Shown here: positions 11,873-24,399 of the stretch, one piece after another | Numbering within the stretch: the stretch's first letter is position 1 | How the letters are laid out: every line of letters begins with the position of its first letter | NCBI GenBank assembly: GCA_015680685.1 | Contig: MNCI01027277.1 | Span: 66,737 to 130,736 of the forward strand | Direction of reading: 5' to 3' | Origin: Gnetum montanum | Lineage: Eukaryota; Streptophyta; Gnetopsida; Gnetales; Gnetaceae | Length of the DNA stretch: 64,000 bases | The notes under the pieces: generated by a model | The model's input: the letters and a program-made list of their open reading frames with translations, nothing else | Told to the model about the DNA's origin: nothing | Database searches by the model: none | Made by a program: the position numbers and the translations under genes

Positions 11873-13570
11873 ATGACTACACATGATGATCTCCATTCAT
11901 CCTTAATTCTGATAGGTCCCCATGGCAAACTCACAAGGCACTTGAACATAGAGTTGATAGACTTGTTACCTCCCTCTTATGATACCAACATAGCATCCTT
12001 AGAAACATCCCTGGACTAGCCTAAGCATTTGGTCTAAACTCTAGATTTAGAGGTTGGTGATGTAACTAAGGACCCTCTTGTCAAAATCCCCATGACTACA
12101 TCCAAATGGGAGGCAAGAACATTAAAAGTTACCTTGTTACTAGAGTCATAGGTTAAACAAAGCATCTCTAAAGTTCTCAATGATAACACCAAAGTGTTTG
12201 CATGGTCATACGAAGATCCATGCATCATATAGCACAACATCATACTAGATCCACATGTCAAGGTGGTCAAATAAAAAGCCCGCAAGATCAAACCAAAGAT
12301 CGTAGTAGATTTACATAGTGAAATTACTAAAATTTACTAGGCTAGGTTCATTCAAGTGGTTGATTATTCAGAATGGTTATCAAACATTGTAGTCATTTCA
12401 AAGAAAACTGGGGGTATATGAATCGATATAGAATTCCAAGATTTGAACAGGGAAACAATTAAGGATGATTTTCCATTGCCTAGCATCAAACAACTTATTG
12501 ATACTATGGCCTATCAGGCCTTACTATCATTTATGGATGGGTTCTCAGGCTATAACCAAATTTGCATAAACCAAGAACATTAGCTAGCAACTACCTTCAT
12601 GACCCCTTGGGGAACCTTCTACTACATAATGATACCCTTTGTGCTAAAGAATGCAAGAGTGACATACTAGTGGGTGATGACTTACATCTTTAGTGATTAC
12701 CTTTTAGAGAAGCTAAATGATTGCATGGACAATATAGCCATCAAATTTGAGAAAGCTACTGATCATGCAAACAACCTAAACTTGGTTCTTCAACTTTGTC
12801 ATAGGCATGAACTTCGCCTCAACCCTAGAAAGTGTGTTTCTGGAGTCAAAACCAGATGCATGTTAGGTTTTATTTTATCAGAAATGGGGATATGTGTAGA
12901 CCTTGATAAAGTTAAGGAAATTTCTAACTTGGCACCACCTACAATCCTTAAGGAGTTTCATCAGCTACAATGTAGAGTCCAATTCATAAGGAGATTTATT
13001 GCAAGTTTAATTGATAAGTTGCACCCAATGCAACACCTACTTAAAAAGGGTGTTATCTTTGAATGGACCAACCAATGTCAAGAAGATTTTGATAGCTTAA
13101 AGAAAGAACATGTCCATTTTCCACCGTTTACCCTTCACAAAGAGACAAGCCATTTTACATTTACCTTGCCACCTCAAGCACATCCATCACTTCCTTTCTT
13201 TCCCAAAAGAGGAATGACGATTCTAAAATCCTAGTCTATTACCTAAGCCATGTGTTGGTAGCCTATGAAGTGAAATACAACAAAGTAGAGAAAAATTATC
13301 TTTCTTTAGTATTTTCACTTAAGAAATGGAGGCATTACATGTTTCATAGCTAAGTAAACATCATTTTCAAGAATAACTTACTTCGGGCTATTACAACCAA
13401 CATATATGAAAGTAGTAGGATAGCTAGATGGAAAGTCATAACTATGGAATTTGACCTACACTATGTAGCACAACCATCTGTAAAATGTGAAGCCATAGCT
13501 ACGCAACTTATAGCCTCACCTACTAATGACAAGGTAGTGATAGAACCGGATTTCCCAAATGAACATGTTA
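11873..13570 (+). pseudogene. pol: Element A reverse transcriptase and RNase H, decayed
   Basis: This would copy the element's RNA into DNA. The frame begins at an ATG after a conserved AG/GTTG (11869). Recognisable RT blocks are IKDDFPLPSIKQLIDTMA, LSFMDGFSGYNQI, TPWGTFYYIMIPF, and the catalytic block, which reads CMDNIAIK (about 12724) where C keeps YVDDIAVK; the second catalytic Asp is therefore Asn. The longest intact run is 186 codons (12674-13234), covering the palm/thumb side through LGFILSEMGICVDLDKVKEI. RNase H remnants follow (YYLSHVLVAYEVKYNKVEKNY around 13240, LKKWRHYMFHS). About a dozen stops and a frameshift near 13200 inactivate it. Confidence 0.85.
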
Positions 13571-13579
13571 ATAGCATAA

Positions 13580-14010
13580 GCATAGTACCAATAGACTTCG
13601 AAGTCATTCTCTAGTTTGATGGGGTTTCAACTACACAAGGTAGTAGTGTCACTACTATTCTCACATTCCCCTCTATGGAGATTTTACCTTCCACATATCA
13701 CTTCATATTCCTTTACACAAATAATGTGGCCAAATATGAGGGTCTCCTTAGGGGCATCCTTGTAGCCTGGGAGTTGGGGATCCAAAGTTTAGTAATTTGA
13801 GGTGATTCGCAACTGCTCATTAACCAAGTAACAGAGGTATACACTTGCAAATCACAACATCTATAGCCTTATTGTGATTTGATGAAGTACTTAGTAAAGC
13901 AGTTTGCAACCCTAGACATCCAACATGTGCCATGTAGTGAAAACACTATAGCAGATGCATTAGCCATGTTATCACTAAGTGTGCCATCACATATGTTTGC
14001 TAACCTACCC
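13580..14010 (+). pseudogene. Element A second RNase H (archaeal-type), decayed
   Basis: A second RNase H domain lies between the Ty3-type RNase H and integrase, an arrangement known from the Tat lineage. Visible blocks are FDGVSTTQGSS (first Asp present), NNVAKYEGLLRGIL (the usual AEY Glu is Lys), GDSQLLINQVTEVYT (Asp present) and SENTIADALAMLSL (last Asp present). In-frame stops precede the first block, and further stops lie at about 13798 and 13863. The copy in C keeps all four acidic positions. Confidence 0.75.
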
Positions 14011-14199
14011 ACTTCAATAGTGGAATGCATTGATCCTATCATTCACATAGTACACATCACATCTATAAATGTAGTGCATACTCAAGAATTGTATGAAAAC
14101 ATTAGAACAAACCTCCAACATGGTGAAACCCCACACAACCTGGCACCTGCCCAAAAGGATGCACTACGAAAGCAAGCATGGTAATATGTCCTCGTAGGA

Positions 14200-15330
14200 G
14201 ACAACACTATATGCAAACACTCTCATGATGGGATATTTCTAGCTTATGTTAGTGGGGATGAAGCACAAAAACCTATTGATGAGGTTCATGAGGAATTATG
14301 TCAGGGGCACATAGCTCCTAGAGCTATGGCAGTAAAAATTAGATGTCTAGGCTACTACTGGCCTTGCATAGAACATGATTGCATTGCTAAAGCAAGAACG
14401 TGTGATATATGTCAATGTCATGGGAACCTTATACACATATTTCCTACCGAATTACATACCACATAGATCACATGGCCTTTCCAACATTGGGGATTAGACA
14501 TTATAGGATCCATTACACCTAAGTCTTCTGCAAGGCATAGTTTCATCATTACCACAACCAAGTACTTTACAAAATGGGTAAAAGCTCTCCCTCTCAGAAA
14601 TATCATGTCCCAACAAGTTTGCAAGTTCATGCTAAACAATATAGTTACACACTTTGGCTTTCCCATGACTATTATTACTGACAATGGGCCATAATTCAAT
14701 AGTTCATAAACCAAAGCCTTTTATGAAAGTCTTGGTATCAAACATTCTGTCTCATCACCATATTACCCCCAGGAAAATGGACAAGCAAAGGCAACCAATA
14801 AAGTCATCATCAACCTTTTGAAAAGGATGCATAGTAGTAGCAAGAGGCAATGATATGAACAAATACTCTATGTGCTTTGGGCTTATTGCATGACATGAAG
14901 AATAGCTACAAGTAAGACTCCATATAGTCTTGTGCATGGATCTGAAGTGGTGTTGCCTCTTGAATTATAGGTCACATCATCTCAAATGATCCTCTCAAAT
15001 GTTGTGGACAAGGCTCAAAACAATAAGTCAAGTATTATTAACCTTGACTTCATAGAGGAGGAGTGCACCCAAACACTTAACTACATGGAATGGTACCAAG
15101 ATAAGCAACAGTGGAAACATCATTGTAATTTGCACCAGCAATCAATCAAAAAGGGTGAATTAGTTCTCAAGCCTGTTTGTGAACCCATAAGAAAATTCTT
15201 AGCCAACTGGGAAGGTCATTTTGTAGTTACAAAGTCCTATGAAAATGGTACATTTAAGCTAGTTGATGTAAATGGAAATGAATTCCAAAATCCTATCAAC
15301 CACTTGCACCTAAAGCCATACTATTCTTAA
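14200..15330 (+). pseudogene. int: Element A integrase, decayed, catalytic Glu replaced
   Basis: Integrase joins the element's DNA to the host chromosome. Domains in order are a zinc-binding N-terminus (EVHEELCQGHIAPRAM then CDICQ), and a DDE core with Asp in GLDIIGSI (about 14493), Asp in IITDNGP (about 14677), and a third position reading ENGQAKATNK (about 14773), where Lys stands for the catalytic Glu kept in B and C. The C-terminal part is an intact 114-codon run ending in NPINHLHLKPYYS and TAA at 15328. No chromodomain is visible. Several TAG/TAA stops lie in the core. Confidence 0.85.
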
Positions 15331-15344
15331 CATTCAAGATTACA

Positions 15345-15690
15345 CCGAACGTAAAGCAAGGTAAGCAGATCATTGGCTACAATGTAAAACTGGCATAGAT
15401 CATCTGCTACAATGTAAAACTACCACAGATCATTTTCTATGATGTAAAACTAGCACAAAACATCTACTATGATGTTAACTAGCACAGCATGTCTTTGGGT
15501 CATGACATAAAACTGGCATTAATAGATGGTCCTTAGGCCATGATGTAAAACTGGCACCAATAGCATGGTCCACTTTGACCTTAAATTGGCCATACTATGT
15601 CCACTACAACATTAAACTAGCACACCAGTTTACTAGGACCTTAAACTAGCACATTCAATGGTTTGCCAAGACCTAAAACTGGGTTTGCAA
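15345..15690 (+). repeat. Tandem repeats after integrase (A)
   Basis: About nine diverged units of 35-45 bp are of the form CTACAATGTAAAACTGGCA or GACCTTAAACTAGCA. Matching arrays follow integrase in B (21570-22211, continuing 40944-41025) and C (37391-37735). Confidence 0.8.
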
Positions 15691-15730
15691 TGTAGCACCT
15701 CCCAGTTCACACATGTGACCTTGCAAACAA

Positions 15731-16332
15731 ATGAGCATGCATATCTCCAAAATTGATAGGAAAAATGTGGTGGGACATTATAGTTCCAAAATGAAGTTCA
15801 CACCATCAAGAAAAAACCCTCTAGGACACATGCAACATTACCATCCATGGCATCTTGATGATCTTTTGGAAATATTGTTTGAGATCTTGCTGACCTTCCA
15901 GAGCTATCATTACCACTGCTAATCACCTTGGTCATAGCTCTCACCATCAACACCTATTACTAGAGTCCCAAAAGAACTATGGTGTAGCCACAATCCTAGC
16001 ATCCGCTAGCCCCTACCATCATTAGAATCCAAAATGGCATTTAGTTGTTAGGCTTCTCACCTTGCAACTGGATTTCATGATGCTTGCCTTTGGCAAGGAT
16101 TCCTGAGCACCTGCATCATCATCACTCCTAGCCTTTTCAATAATCATTTCTAATGAGGCCACTGAAACCTACTAGCCTACCACTGCCAAAGCTTGCACTG
16201 GCCTTCCTACTTTGGACATTGCACATAATAGACATAACACTTGCCACCCTAGTAGTGTCCCAGGTAAGCAGGAATTTGACCTCACTTCACATGCTAGTTT
16301 TTTTACTAGTTTTCTCTCTGTTGTGGTTGCAG
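15731..16332 (+). other. Candidate conserved 3' non-coding intron (A)
   Basis: A donor-like CAAACAA/ATGAGC (donor G mutated to A) and a pyrimidine-rich acceptor ending GTGGTTGCAG are placed as in C (37771-38339, donor GTGAGT) and B (41064-41547). The 92-codon frame at 16153-16431 mostly lies inside it and is probably not coding. Confidence 0.4.
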
Positions 16333-17131
16333 AATAAAATCCAATATGGCATCATTCACGAATGTGTTCACCATGAGAATAAGGCACTACATTGTTTTGA
16401 AACACCCACTTTGATCAACTTCGCTACTTGAGAGTATATATTCTATTCTCCCTTTAGCCAACATAAATACCATTCCTATAATTACAACTTCTGACATCTT
16501 CTTTGCAAGTTTCCTCAATGCACATAAAGCCCTTTCATATGCCCAACCACCAGGCCCATGATGGACGTAATGCAACTTGTTCCATGGAAGGCCTCTATAG
16601 GTAGATCAAAACCCCACATGGATGTAACACAAACTCATCTCAAGGAGGAAACACCTATCCTATAGCGATAACAAGGTTTCCTTCAAATGAACACAAGTGT
16701 GCAACACAAAAAAAAAAGAAAATAAATGAATGAATGAAATGAAAAATGGCAATACCACCAAGTACCCAGAACAAATAACATAGTTACTTTGCAATATAAG
16801 CTTTGGATCAACCCCCTCTAAACACTCCGATGAGAGGTCAGAGTCTAAAGGAAGAAGCCACTCATGTGTGTTGAATCCCTCATAAGCATTCTAATGAGGG
16901 ACTACACTATGGTAATGGCTCTCATGATAACACATCCTGCATCTTTCCTTTTATCCTAAACCAATTTTCTCAAACTTGTCCCCTTCCTCTATCATATTTA
17001 GTTTTCCTGGCACTCCCAACTATATTGAAGCATCATCTGAGTAGGCACTAATGAATAGTGTGGGTGTGGTGTTTAGCATGGTGTTTCGTGTTCTTTGTTG
17101 ATGTCTCTATGGTATATCCTCTAGATGTCAA
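16333..17131 (+). other. Element A 3' untranslated region
   Basis: No gene is visible here. The segment shares blocks with C 38340-39107 and with the B 3' region, including a GTAACxxAACTCATCT block and a late stretch CAATAAAGAGGG that leads into the polypurine tract. Confidence 0.6.
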
Positions 17132-17145
17132 TAAAGAGGGTCCAT
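17132..17145 (+). other. Element A polypurine tract
   Basis: TAAAGAGGGTCCAT directly precedes the TG of the 3' LTR. It matches AAAGAGGGGCCAA before the C 3' LTR and AAAGAGGGATCAA before the B 3' LTR, the plus-strand priming site. Confidence 0.75.
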
Positions 17146-19507
17146 TGAAACACAATCAATTTTGGAACTCTCATGATTTAGCACAGTCCTAAAATTTGGA
17201 CAAGGATCTCTACAAGCATGGTGTCACGTTGGACCACATAGACAACATGACACCCTGAGATCCCTAATGCCTGTGAAGCTACTTCTGAGCCTGCCTGCCA
17301 CCCTCTACAGAATAATCAATGTAGCATCAATCCATGAGGTTAGTTTGCATGAAAGAGGCACTAAGGGTAGACCATTTAGTTTGGCAAATTTTCTATCTCT
17401 CCAGCTAACAGGCCTGCTACACTCTCTATATTTCCAAGCTTGACACATGACCTAGTTGATGGTCTACATTGTGACCATGCTAGGAGTAGTCAAAGGTGTT
17501 TAGGATGGACTAAAAAGTTCGGCAAGTTTTCTAATGGTGGTACATACTACGCTATGCTACGTTGCAAAGCATAGTTGGCCATGTGATGACTACTCAGACG
17601 TAGTTGGTGGATACTTAGTCTTCCAAGATGCCTGCCCTACTTCATCATTGAAGCATGATCAGCATGGCATAGGAGAATGTGGTGACACAATGTAGCCCAG
17701 TGTAGTAGGATTCTAGTGTGACAATATTTCTACTCTGATTGTCTTGACACGAGAAATGAATTTCCTAGGCTTCAACCATCAAAAATGCTTGCTCTACTAC
17801 CATCCCAGGATGTGACCAACATCCCATGATAAAACGTTTGCAAATTCTATCAAAATTCAAGCCAAACTGGGTGCTACACTATGATATGCTACATAGTGTA
17901 GCATAGTGTAGTAGGATCAGAATGCATGAAGGAACTTCATCAAGTTGTTCTAGCAAGAAAATTGCACTTAGCCATGCTCTAACCTCTAATACTACCTATC
18001 CCACTTCGCCCTCAGGTCTCAATCAAAGTATCTTAGCAAAGCATTATAGGTTCTAGCTTAAATTCATGCCAAACTAACTAGTATGTTGTGCTATGCTACA
18101 TAGCATAGCACAGCATAATAAGAACACAAAGTCCAAAAGTATCCCAATGATGAAATCAGCAAGTCCTAGGACCTTTCAACATGAAAAGTAGGATTGCCAA
18201 TTGCTAAAGTTGCTTACCTGACCAGGTGTCAGAATGATATCTATAGTTTTGTAGAAAAAATTCATGCAAAGAGGAGTGATACGTTGTGCTACGCTACCCA
18301 GCATAGCACAACATAGCAAGCAAAGTGTTCATACTACACCACTATGTTGGGTAATGTAGATAGCATAACACTCATGTAAAAGCCTTAGGACATCGCTAGA
18401 AGTTCTAGAACTCATTGGTAGTGTTCATTTCTATTCTAGCATTTCCTCTACAAGTAAGATTAGTGGTTTGCTTTGTTTTGCACACTCTTGTTGATTCCTA
18501 AAGTTGTCCCTACACTTGACCCTACTCATAAGAGCGGGAAGGCATAGTCCTAGAGCATAGGCTTCACTTTGTCTTTTTTGTGGGCATTATTTTTATAAAT
18601 GTGGTAGTCCCTAGATTTTGACACATGCGATTTGAACGGTATGGTCACAACTTAGTAGGTTTCACATCTATTATATCACTACAGTGCAGCACATCAGCAT
18701 AACACTGCAGCATAGCACCACATGTCATAGCACATCCATGCTTCATGCCATGTGGGACCCAGGACACGTGGTGTCCAAACCACATCTTTCTCCTACTCTT
18801 GGCTCTATAAATACCCTAGAAAAAAGTGTTCAAGGGGCTGGCTAGGTGATTTCTCTTTCTTGTACTTAGCTTTCAGAGATTGGAATTTTCTTAATTGGCT
18901 TTCTGGCAATTAGCTTTGGCATGGAGGTTGGCAAGTAGAAGGTTGGAAAATAGAAAATCCTTATAGTAGCACTTCCTAGATCTCTCTGTTTGACCTAGCA
19001 TGGCAACTCTTGACTAAGCATTGACTCAATGGTCCCTATTGGCACCCCATTGGTAGTAGTCCAACAATTGTGGCCATACCATTCCATTGTAAGCTATGCC
19101 TACCTAGTACTACACATTAGTTGTACACCTTCATCACTCAATCAGAAATAAAATCCCCCAATTTTGGGGCAATGTATTCTCTCACTTAAGCTCATTTCAT
19201 TTCACTATAGCATATATTTTGTATCATTGAGTATTAGTTCATGTTTATTACTTAGCTACATATTCTACTATGCTTTTACTATTTTGTGTGGTACAATTTT
19301 TTTCATTCTGATCTCAACATGTAACATTTTAAAACCATTGTTCACAAAAGGTTAATGTACACTATGTAAGTCCCTATCTAATCAACCAGACTATTTAGGG
19401 CATCCCATTTCTATTTTCTCTAGCATAGCCCTTCCACAGATCTGGGGTTAGGCTATATGCCTAATAACCTCTTAGTGTTCCAGCCACCAACATTTTCAGA
19501 CATTACA
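17146..19507 (+). repeat. Element A, 3' LTR (complete)
   Basis: This 2362-bp LTR starts TGAAACAC, like those of B and C, and ends GACATTACA. Its TATA box (TATAAATACCC) is at 18806. It matches the partial 5' LTR from about 17700 on. The next five bases, CGTAG (19508-19512), are the expected target duplication; the partner is off the left edge. Palindromic GCTATGCTAC-type runs occur at about 17870-17910, 18080-18120 and 18280-18320. Confidence 0.9.
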
Positions 19508-20619
19508 CGTAGCACCATGTCTACTGCAGAATAGCACCTTATTATGCTACGTAGCATAGCACCCTATCTACTATAGTAGAGCACCCTATAATGCTATGTA
19601 GCATAGCACCATGTCTACTAACACATAACACCCTATCACATGTAGCAGCTAGTGTCTCGTGTCCTACACATAACTCGAGACAAGCCCAGCAACCAATGTC
19701 CCATGTCCCACACATAACATGGGATGAGTGCCATAGACAATGTCCCTTGTCCAATGCATAACATGGGACAAGCATAGTATATGGTGTCCTATGTCCCATG
19801 TGTAACATAGGAAAAGCATAGCAGATAGCATGGTCCCACCAACCACACTACCACATGGCACCTAATCTACATTTTGGGCTAACCCTAGACCTATAAATAC
19901 CCCCATGCCCTAATTTTTCAAGTGGAAAAGAAGGGAGGCCTCCATTGTTTTCACCAACAAGGTAGTTGGCACTTCCATTTGGCATTTGGCACTTTTGAAT
20001 CTTGGCACTTAGCTCCATTGGTGAATGAGAGCCAGAGCACACCACATAGGTAGAGAGGCACACCTACCCCACATAGTATACTATAGCCCCATTGTAGCCC
20101 AATAGGACATCACATGGTACACTATGGCTACCAACCTCGTAGTCATAGTTCAACACAGTGAGCACCAAACTTCATAGCCTGACACCACCAAGGCTATGAA
20201 TACACTCCCATTGCACCTATTGTACATTGTGTATACCTTTGTGAATTAGCTACACTTCCTCTTTTAGGATGGTGCATTGCTGTTCTCAAATTCTATTGCA
20301 TTTCTCAAGCATTTCTCTTTGGCATTTAGCATAACACTTGTATTTCACTTACCTTTTCATACATATTTGCACGTTCATGTCATAGTTCTTAGGTTGAGAC
20401 ACCCTGCTATGCTTTAGCTTTCCCAAACCTGATGCCTATGTGTAACATAGTATAAACCCTTTTCATACATACTCATTTTAACATCACGTAAGTTCCTGTC
20501 TGATTGAAAAGACCATTTAGGGCATCCCATTTTTGTTTTCTCTAGCACAACCCTCTCATGGATTCAAGGTCAGGTTGTACCTCTTGGTGTTCTAGCCACT
20601 GATGTTTTTAGACGTCACA
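19508..20619 (+). repeat. Element D, 3' LTR remainder
   Basis: This has the shape of an LTR 3' part: palindromic GCTACGTAGCATAGC-type runs, a TATA box at 19892 (TATAAATACCC), the segment AGTTCCTGTCTGATTG shared with the other LTRs, and an end reading TTTTTAGACGTCACA like those of A, B and C. It has no internal region on its left because A is inserted in it, and it abuts coding sequence of B's integrase on its right. It is therefore the 3' LTR of an element whose body lies left of the window. CAATT (20620-20624) is its predicted target duplication. Confidence 0.75.
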
Positions 20620-21566
20620 CAATTGTGTCTTGAAAGTTAAAACATGTTATACTTGTAAATGGCATGGAAACTTAATGCATGTGCCATCAACTAAATTTCA
20701 CACAACACAAATCACATGGCCATTTCAATGTTTAGGCCTAAACATCATCAGACCCATAATGCCTAAGTCATCTATAGGGCATAACTTCATAATAACTACA
20801 ACAAAATATTTCACCAAGTGGGTCAAAGCTATTCTTCTTCAGAAGAAAACATTATAGCAAGTCTATAAATTTGTGTTGGATAACATAGTGACCCATTTGG
20901 GTTTGCCCATAACCATAGTGATAGAAAATGGACCATAGTTTAGTAGCACCAAAACCAAAGCCTTTTGTGAGTGCTTTGGCATCAAGCACTCCTTTTTATC
21001 ACCATACTACCCTCAGGCTAATGGCCAAGTGGAGGCCACCAACAATGTCATTGTCAACCTTCTTAGGAAGATGCTAACCAATGACAATGGCATGAGTAAC
21101 TATTCTATGCACTTTGGACCTACCACATAATACATTGAATAGTAATAGGTATGATGCCATGTAGCCTTTTCTATTAATCTAAAGTAGTTTTTTTCTTGAA
21201 TTACAAGTTCCATCACTCCAGGTAATCCTCTTGAACTTCATCAATGAAGGTCAAAACAATGAGTTGAGAATTGTAGACCTTGACTTAATAGGGGAGGAGC
21301 ACATCTGTATGCTTGATCACATTGGATGATACCAAGAAAAGAAATGGAAAAAGCACTGTCTCAACCAACATTAGCATCTAATTAGAAAAGAGAACCTAGT
21401 CCTCAAGGTCATTCATTAACTTGTAGATAAATTCTTAGCTAGCTGGGAAGGGCCTTTCCTAGTCACTAAGGCCTACGACAATGGGACATTCAAGCTTGCT
21501 GATCAAGAAAGAAATGAGTTTGCCAATCTAGTGAACCATTCATACTTGAAGTTCTATTACATCTAA
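20620..21566 (+). pseudogene. int: Element B integrase, 3' part, decayed
   Basis: The coding sequence starts mid-domain because D is inserted upstream: the zinc-binding remnant VKTCYTCKWHGNLMHV, then a DDE core reading GLNIIRPIMPKSS (first catalytic Asp is Asn), IVIENGP (second Asp is Glu) and ANGQVEATNN (Glu kept). The C-terminal domain follows (FLASWEGPFLVTKAYDNGTF) and stops after NHSYLKFYYI at 21564. Stops and small shifts break the middle (21120-21200). It matches the integrases of A and C closely, so B belongs to the same Tat-like family. Its gag, protease, any antisense gene and RT lie left of the window. Confidence 0.85.
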
Positions 21567-22211
21567 CATGTAGCATCCCATGTTAATGAAGCAAAGTAAG
21601 CATCCATATACTATGACGTTAAACTAGCATAGTTCATCTGCTAAAATGTTAAACTGGCACATACATAATTCATCAACTATGACGCTAAACTAGCATAGCA
21701 TTTATCTTCTACAATGTTAAACTGGCACAACTCATTTGCTATGATGTTAAACTAGCAAAGCACTCATTCACTACAACATTAAACTAGCAAAGCATTCATC
21801 TACTATGATGTTAAACTGGCATAGCATTCATCTAATATGATATTAAACTAGCATATCTCATCTACTACAACATTAAACTAGCAAAATAGTCATCAGCTAC
21901 AATGCTAAATTGGCATAGCATTCATCCACTACAATGTTAAACTAGCATATATTTCATCTACTATGATGTTAAACTAGCACAGCTAATGCACTACTATGTT
22001 AAATAGGTATAACATTCATCTACTATGACACTAAATTGGCATAGCCCATCCTTGGGTCATGACATTAAACTAGCACAATGCATCCATTATGACTATAAAC
22101 TAGTAGTCCACCATGACTTTAAAGTGGCATAGCATGTCTACTATAATGTTAAACTAGCACACAAAAATCTGCTAAGACTATAAACTAGCATAGCATGGTC
22201 TATCAGGACCT
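21567..22211 (+). repeat. Tandem repeats after integrase (B, left part)
   Basis: About 16-18 diverged units of 35-40 bp are of the form TCATCTACTATGATGTTAAACTAGCAYAGCAT. This is the longest of the three arrays. The last five bases (GACCT, 22207-22211) are the target of element C, and the array resumes at 40944 with GACCTTAAACTGGG. Confidence 0.9.
22207..22211 (+). repeat. Target site duplication of element C (left)
   Basis: GACCT precedes the 5' LTR. The identical pentamer follows the 3' LTR at 40944-40948. Removing C plus one copy restores a normal repeat unit of B's array. Confidence 0.95.
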
Positions 22212-24050
22212 TGAAACACTCTAAAATTTCAAGACCCTCTTGCTTCACCAAGGTCTTGGACTTCAGGCAAGGGATTTCCACAAGTGCAGCATCATGGTAG
22301 CTTGGCAGGAAATGAATGCTCTGAGTTTAAACTGTCTAGTTCAGAAAATTTTCTACTTCTAGTGTTGACAGGCCCAATGGACTCTCTAGCCTGCCCACCT
22401 AGACAATTCATCCATCTAACAGCCTACTTAGAAACCATGCATGGAGTTGTCAATGGTGCTTAGGCTGCATAAAATAGTTTAGCAAGGTTTCTAGTGAAGA
22501 ATTTTGCTATGCTATGTAGCGTAGAAAGCCTTAGAAGATGGTTGCTCAGGCGATCAAGTACAAATTGTTGTAGAAGAAATTGTTATGCTATGCTATGCTA
22601 TGCAGCATAGCACAACGTAGCAAAGGCAAGGTAGAAAGGTCCAACTTACCTAGTGATTCCAATTGCAGTTAGCAAGCACTCTGGCCTTCAAAATGAGTTT
22701 CCTTGCTTAACTTCAAATCCTTCAGCAAGATTTCTTACTAGAAAGTGGCAAATTGAACAAAGAAGTAGGATTTGCTGGGTACCATGCTCTATTATGCTAC
22801 ATAGCATAGCACAACATTGCGATAATGTAGCAACAGCAAGAAATGATTCAAATGAAAGTTTAGCAAGTTTAGAGGCTCCCCTTTGCAAAAGGCAAAAGTT
22901 GCAGTTGTTAACATGGTCAAAACTTCAAAAAAATGTTTGCAACTTTAGCACCAGTCGCAGATAAAGCCTACTGCTATGCTATGCTATGCTACATAGCATA
23001 ATGTAACATAGCAAGGATGCAACTTAACCAAAATGCTGTGAAAGTTAACCCGATGTGTGCCGAAGCTTCCAATGGATGTAGTTAGCTTCAAACACAAACT
23101 TTCTTTTCAAACTAGTGGCTACACTATGCTACGCTATATAGCGTAGCACAGTGTAGCAGGCTACTATGCTATGCTAACATGCTATGCTACATAGTGTAGC
23201 ATAGCGTAGTAGGCTGCTACGCTACTTCAAGGTGCCTCATTCCTCATCAACATTATTAGCATTTTTCATTCTAGCATCTCCAGTTTCGATAGTGTAATTG
23301 CAACATGGCAAGTTCACAATCAGCTTTGCATGTCCATGCAACGCAGACATGTTAGCAACTTGTAGGTCCAAGACACATGGCATCCAAACTGAATTTATTG
23401 CATACCCCTAACAATATAAATACCCTAATGAGCAACGCTCAAAGGGTTGGCAAAAAAAATTGGATTGGTGAAAATTTGGTTTGCGGTTGGCAATTTTGGG
23501 CAATATTGAGCATTGTTGGCATTAGTTGGCATTTTAGCAATCCACAGTAGTTGGCATTTTTAGCATTGGCACTTGGCATAAGCTTTTTTCTTGTTGGCAC
23601 ATTGCACCATTCGCTTTTGAGCTTTTACTCGAAAACATAGTTGAGGCATTTTGATCATTATGGTCATTCCTGAACTCCTTGTGCCCCTCCAACACTTTAC
23701 CACTTGTTATACATTTTCAAGCATAGAAGAGAATCGAACCCGCAACTTTGCAGTGGTGCACTTTCTCATCCCAGTTGCTTTGTTATTTATATATTGTCAT
23801 TACTATGCAACATTATTTTCTTCATTATCGCATTTGTTAATCATCATTTAAATTTCACATATCTCGCACTTAAAACCACGTTTACAAAAGGTTAAATGAC
23901 ACCGAATAAGTCCCTGTCTGATCAACCAGACTGTTCAAGGTACTCTGCTTCCATTTTTATCTAGCATGGCCCTCACATAGATCTGGGGTTAAAACTATGC
24001 ACCCGACAACCTCTCATTGTTTCCAGCCACTAACTTTTTTGATCGCTACA
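22212..24050 (+). repeat. Element C, 5' LTR
   Basis: This 1839-bp LTR starts TGAAACACTC and ends GATCGCTACA, with its TATA box at 23415. The first 123 bases differ from the 3' LTR at about 10 positions by eye (around 8%), so C is not a recent insertion. The part upstream of the TATA box holds repeated palindromes of GCTATGCTAC type at about 22505, 22570-22620, 22790, 22970-23010 and 23105-23225. Confidence 0.95.
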
Positions 24051-24056
24051 GTTTTC

Positions 24057-24075
24057 TGATGCTAGAAGGAGGGCC
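24057..24075 (+). other. Element C primer binding site
   Basis: TGATGCTAGAAGGAGGGCC lies 6 bp after the LTR. The aligned site in A begins TGG, so one base has probably mutated here. Which tRNA it matches is not determined. Confidence 0.6.
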
Positions 24076-24399
24076 TTTTGGTGTCTTTTCTATGTTTCAC
24101 AATAGTCTTGCATGCATTTTATACCTCATCATGCACTAACGTAAACATGACACCCTTTTGTGGTTGTTTACACATCGTGTAGTGTAGATCGGTTGCTTCG
24201 ACGTTTCCTCTAGAATCCTATAAGATAGAAAGCCTCCAATTGCTGCTTGACCTCTTTGTTTTCCTATTTACAAACCATTTCAGCTTTACAAAAATGATTT
24301 CCTCAAGCATAGTAGCTACTACCTCTAACATTCAGGTCTCCTTCTCGGTTCATGGAATCACATGTGCAGAGCAATCGCCCAACCCAGTGCTAGGGCCAT

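Noticed and set aside
16153-16431. 92-codon plus-strand frame rich in Leu
   Set aside because: Most of it lies inside the candidate 3' intron of A, and the equivalent in C is not open.
21570-22200. Regular repeat array as a CRISPR
   Set aside because: Units are diverged tandem repeats without spacers, in a plant retrotransposon 3' region.
23651-23895. Small frames near the end of C's 5' LTR, also in the 3' LTR (40544-40788)
   Set aside because: They are duplicated only because the LTR is duplicated, and no homology is recognised.
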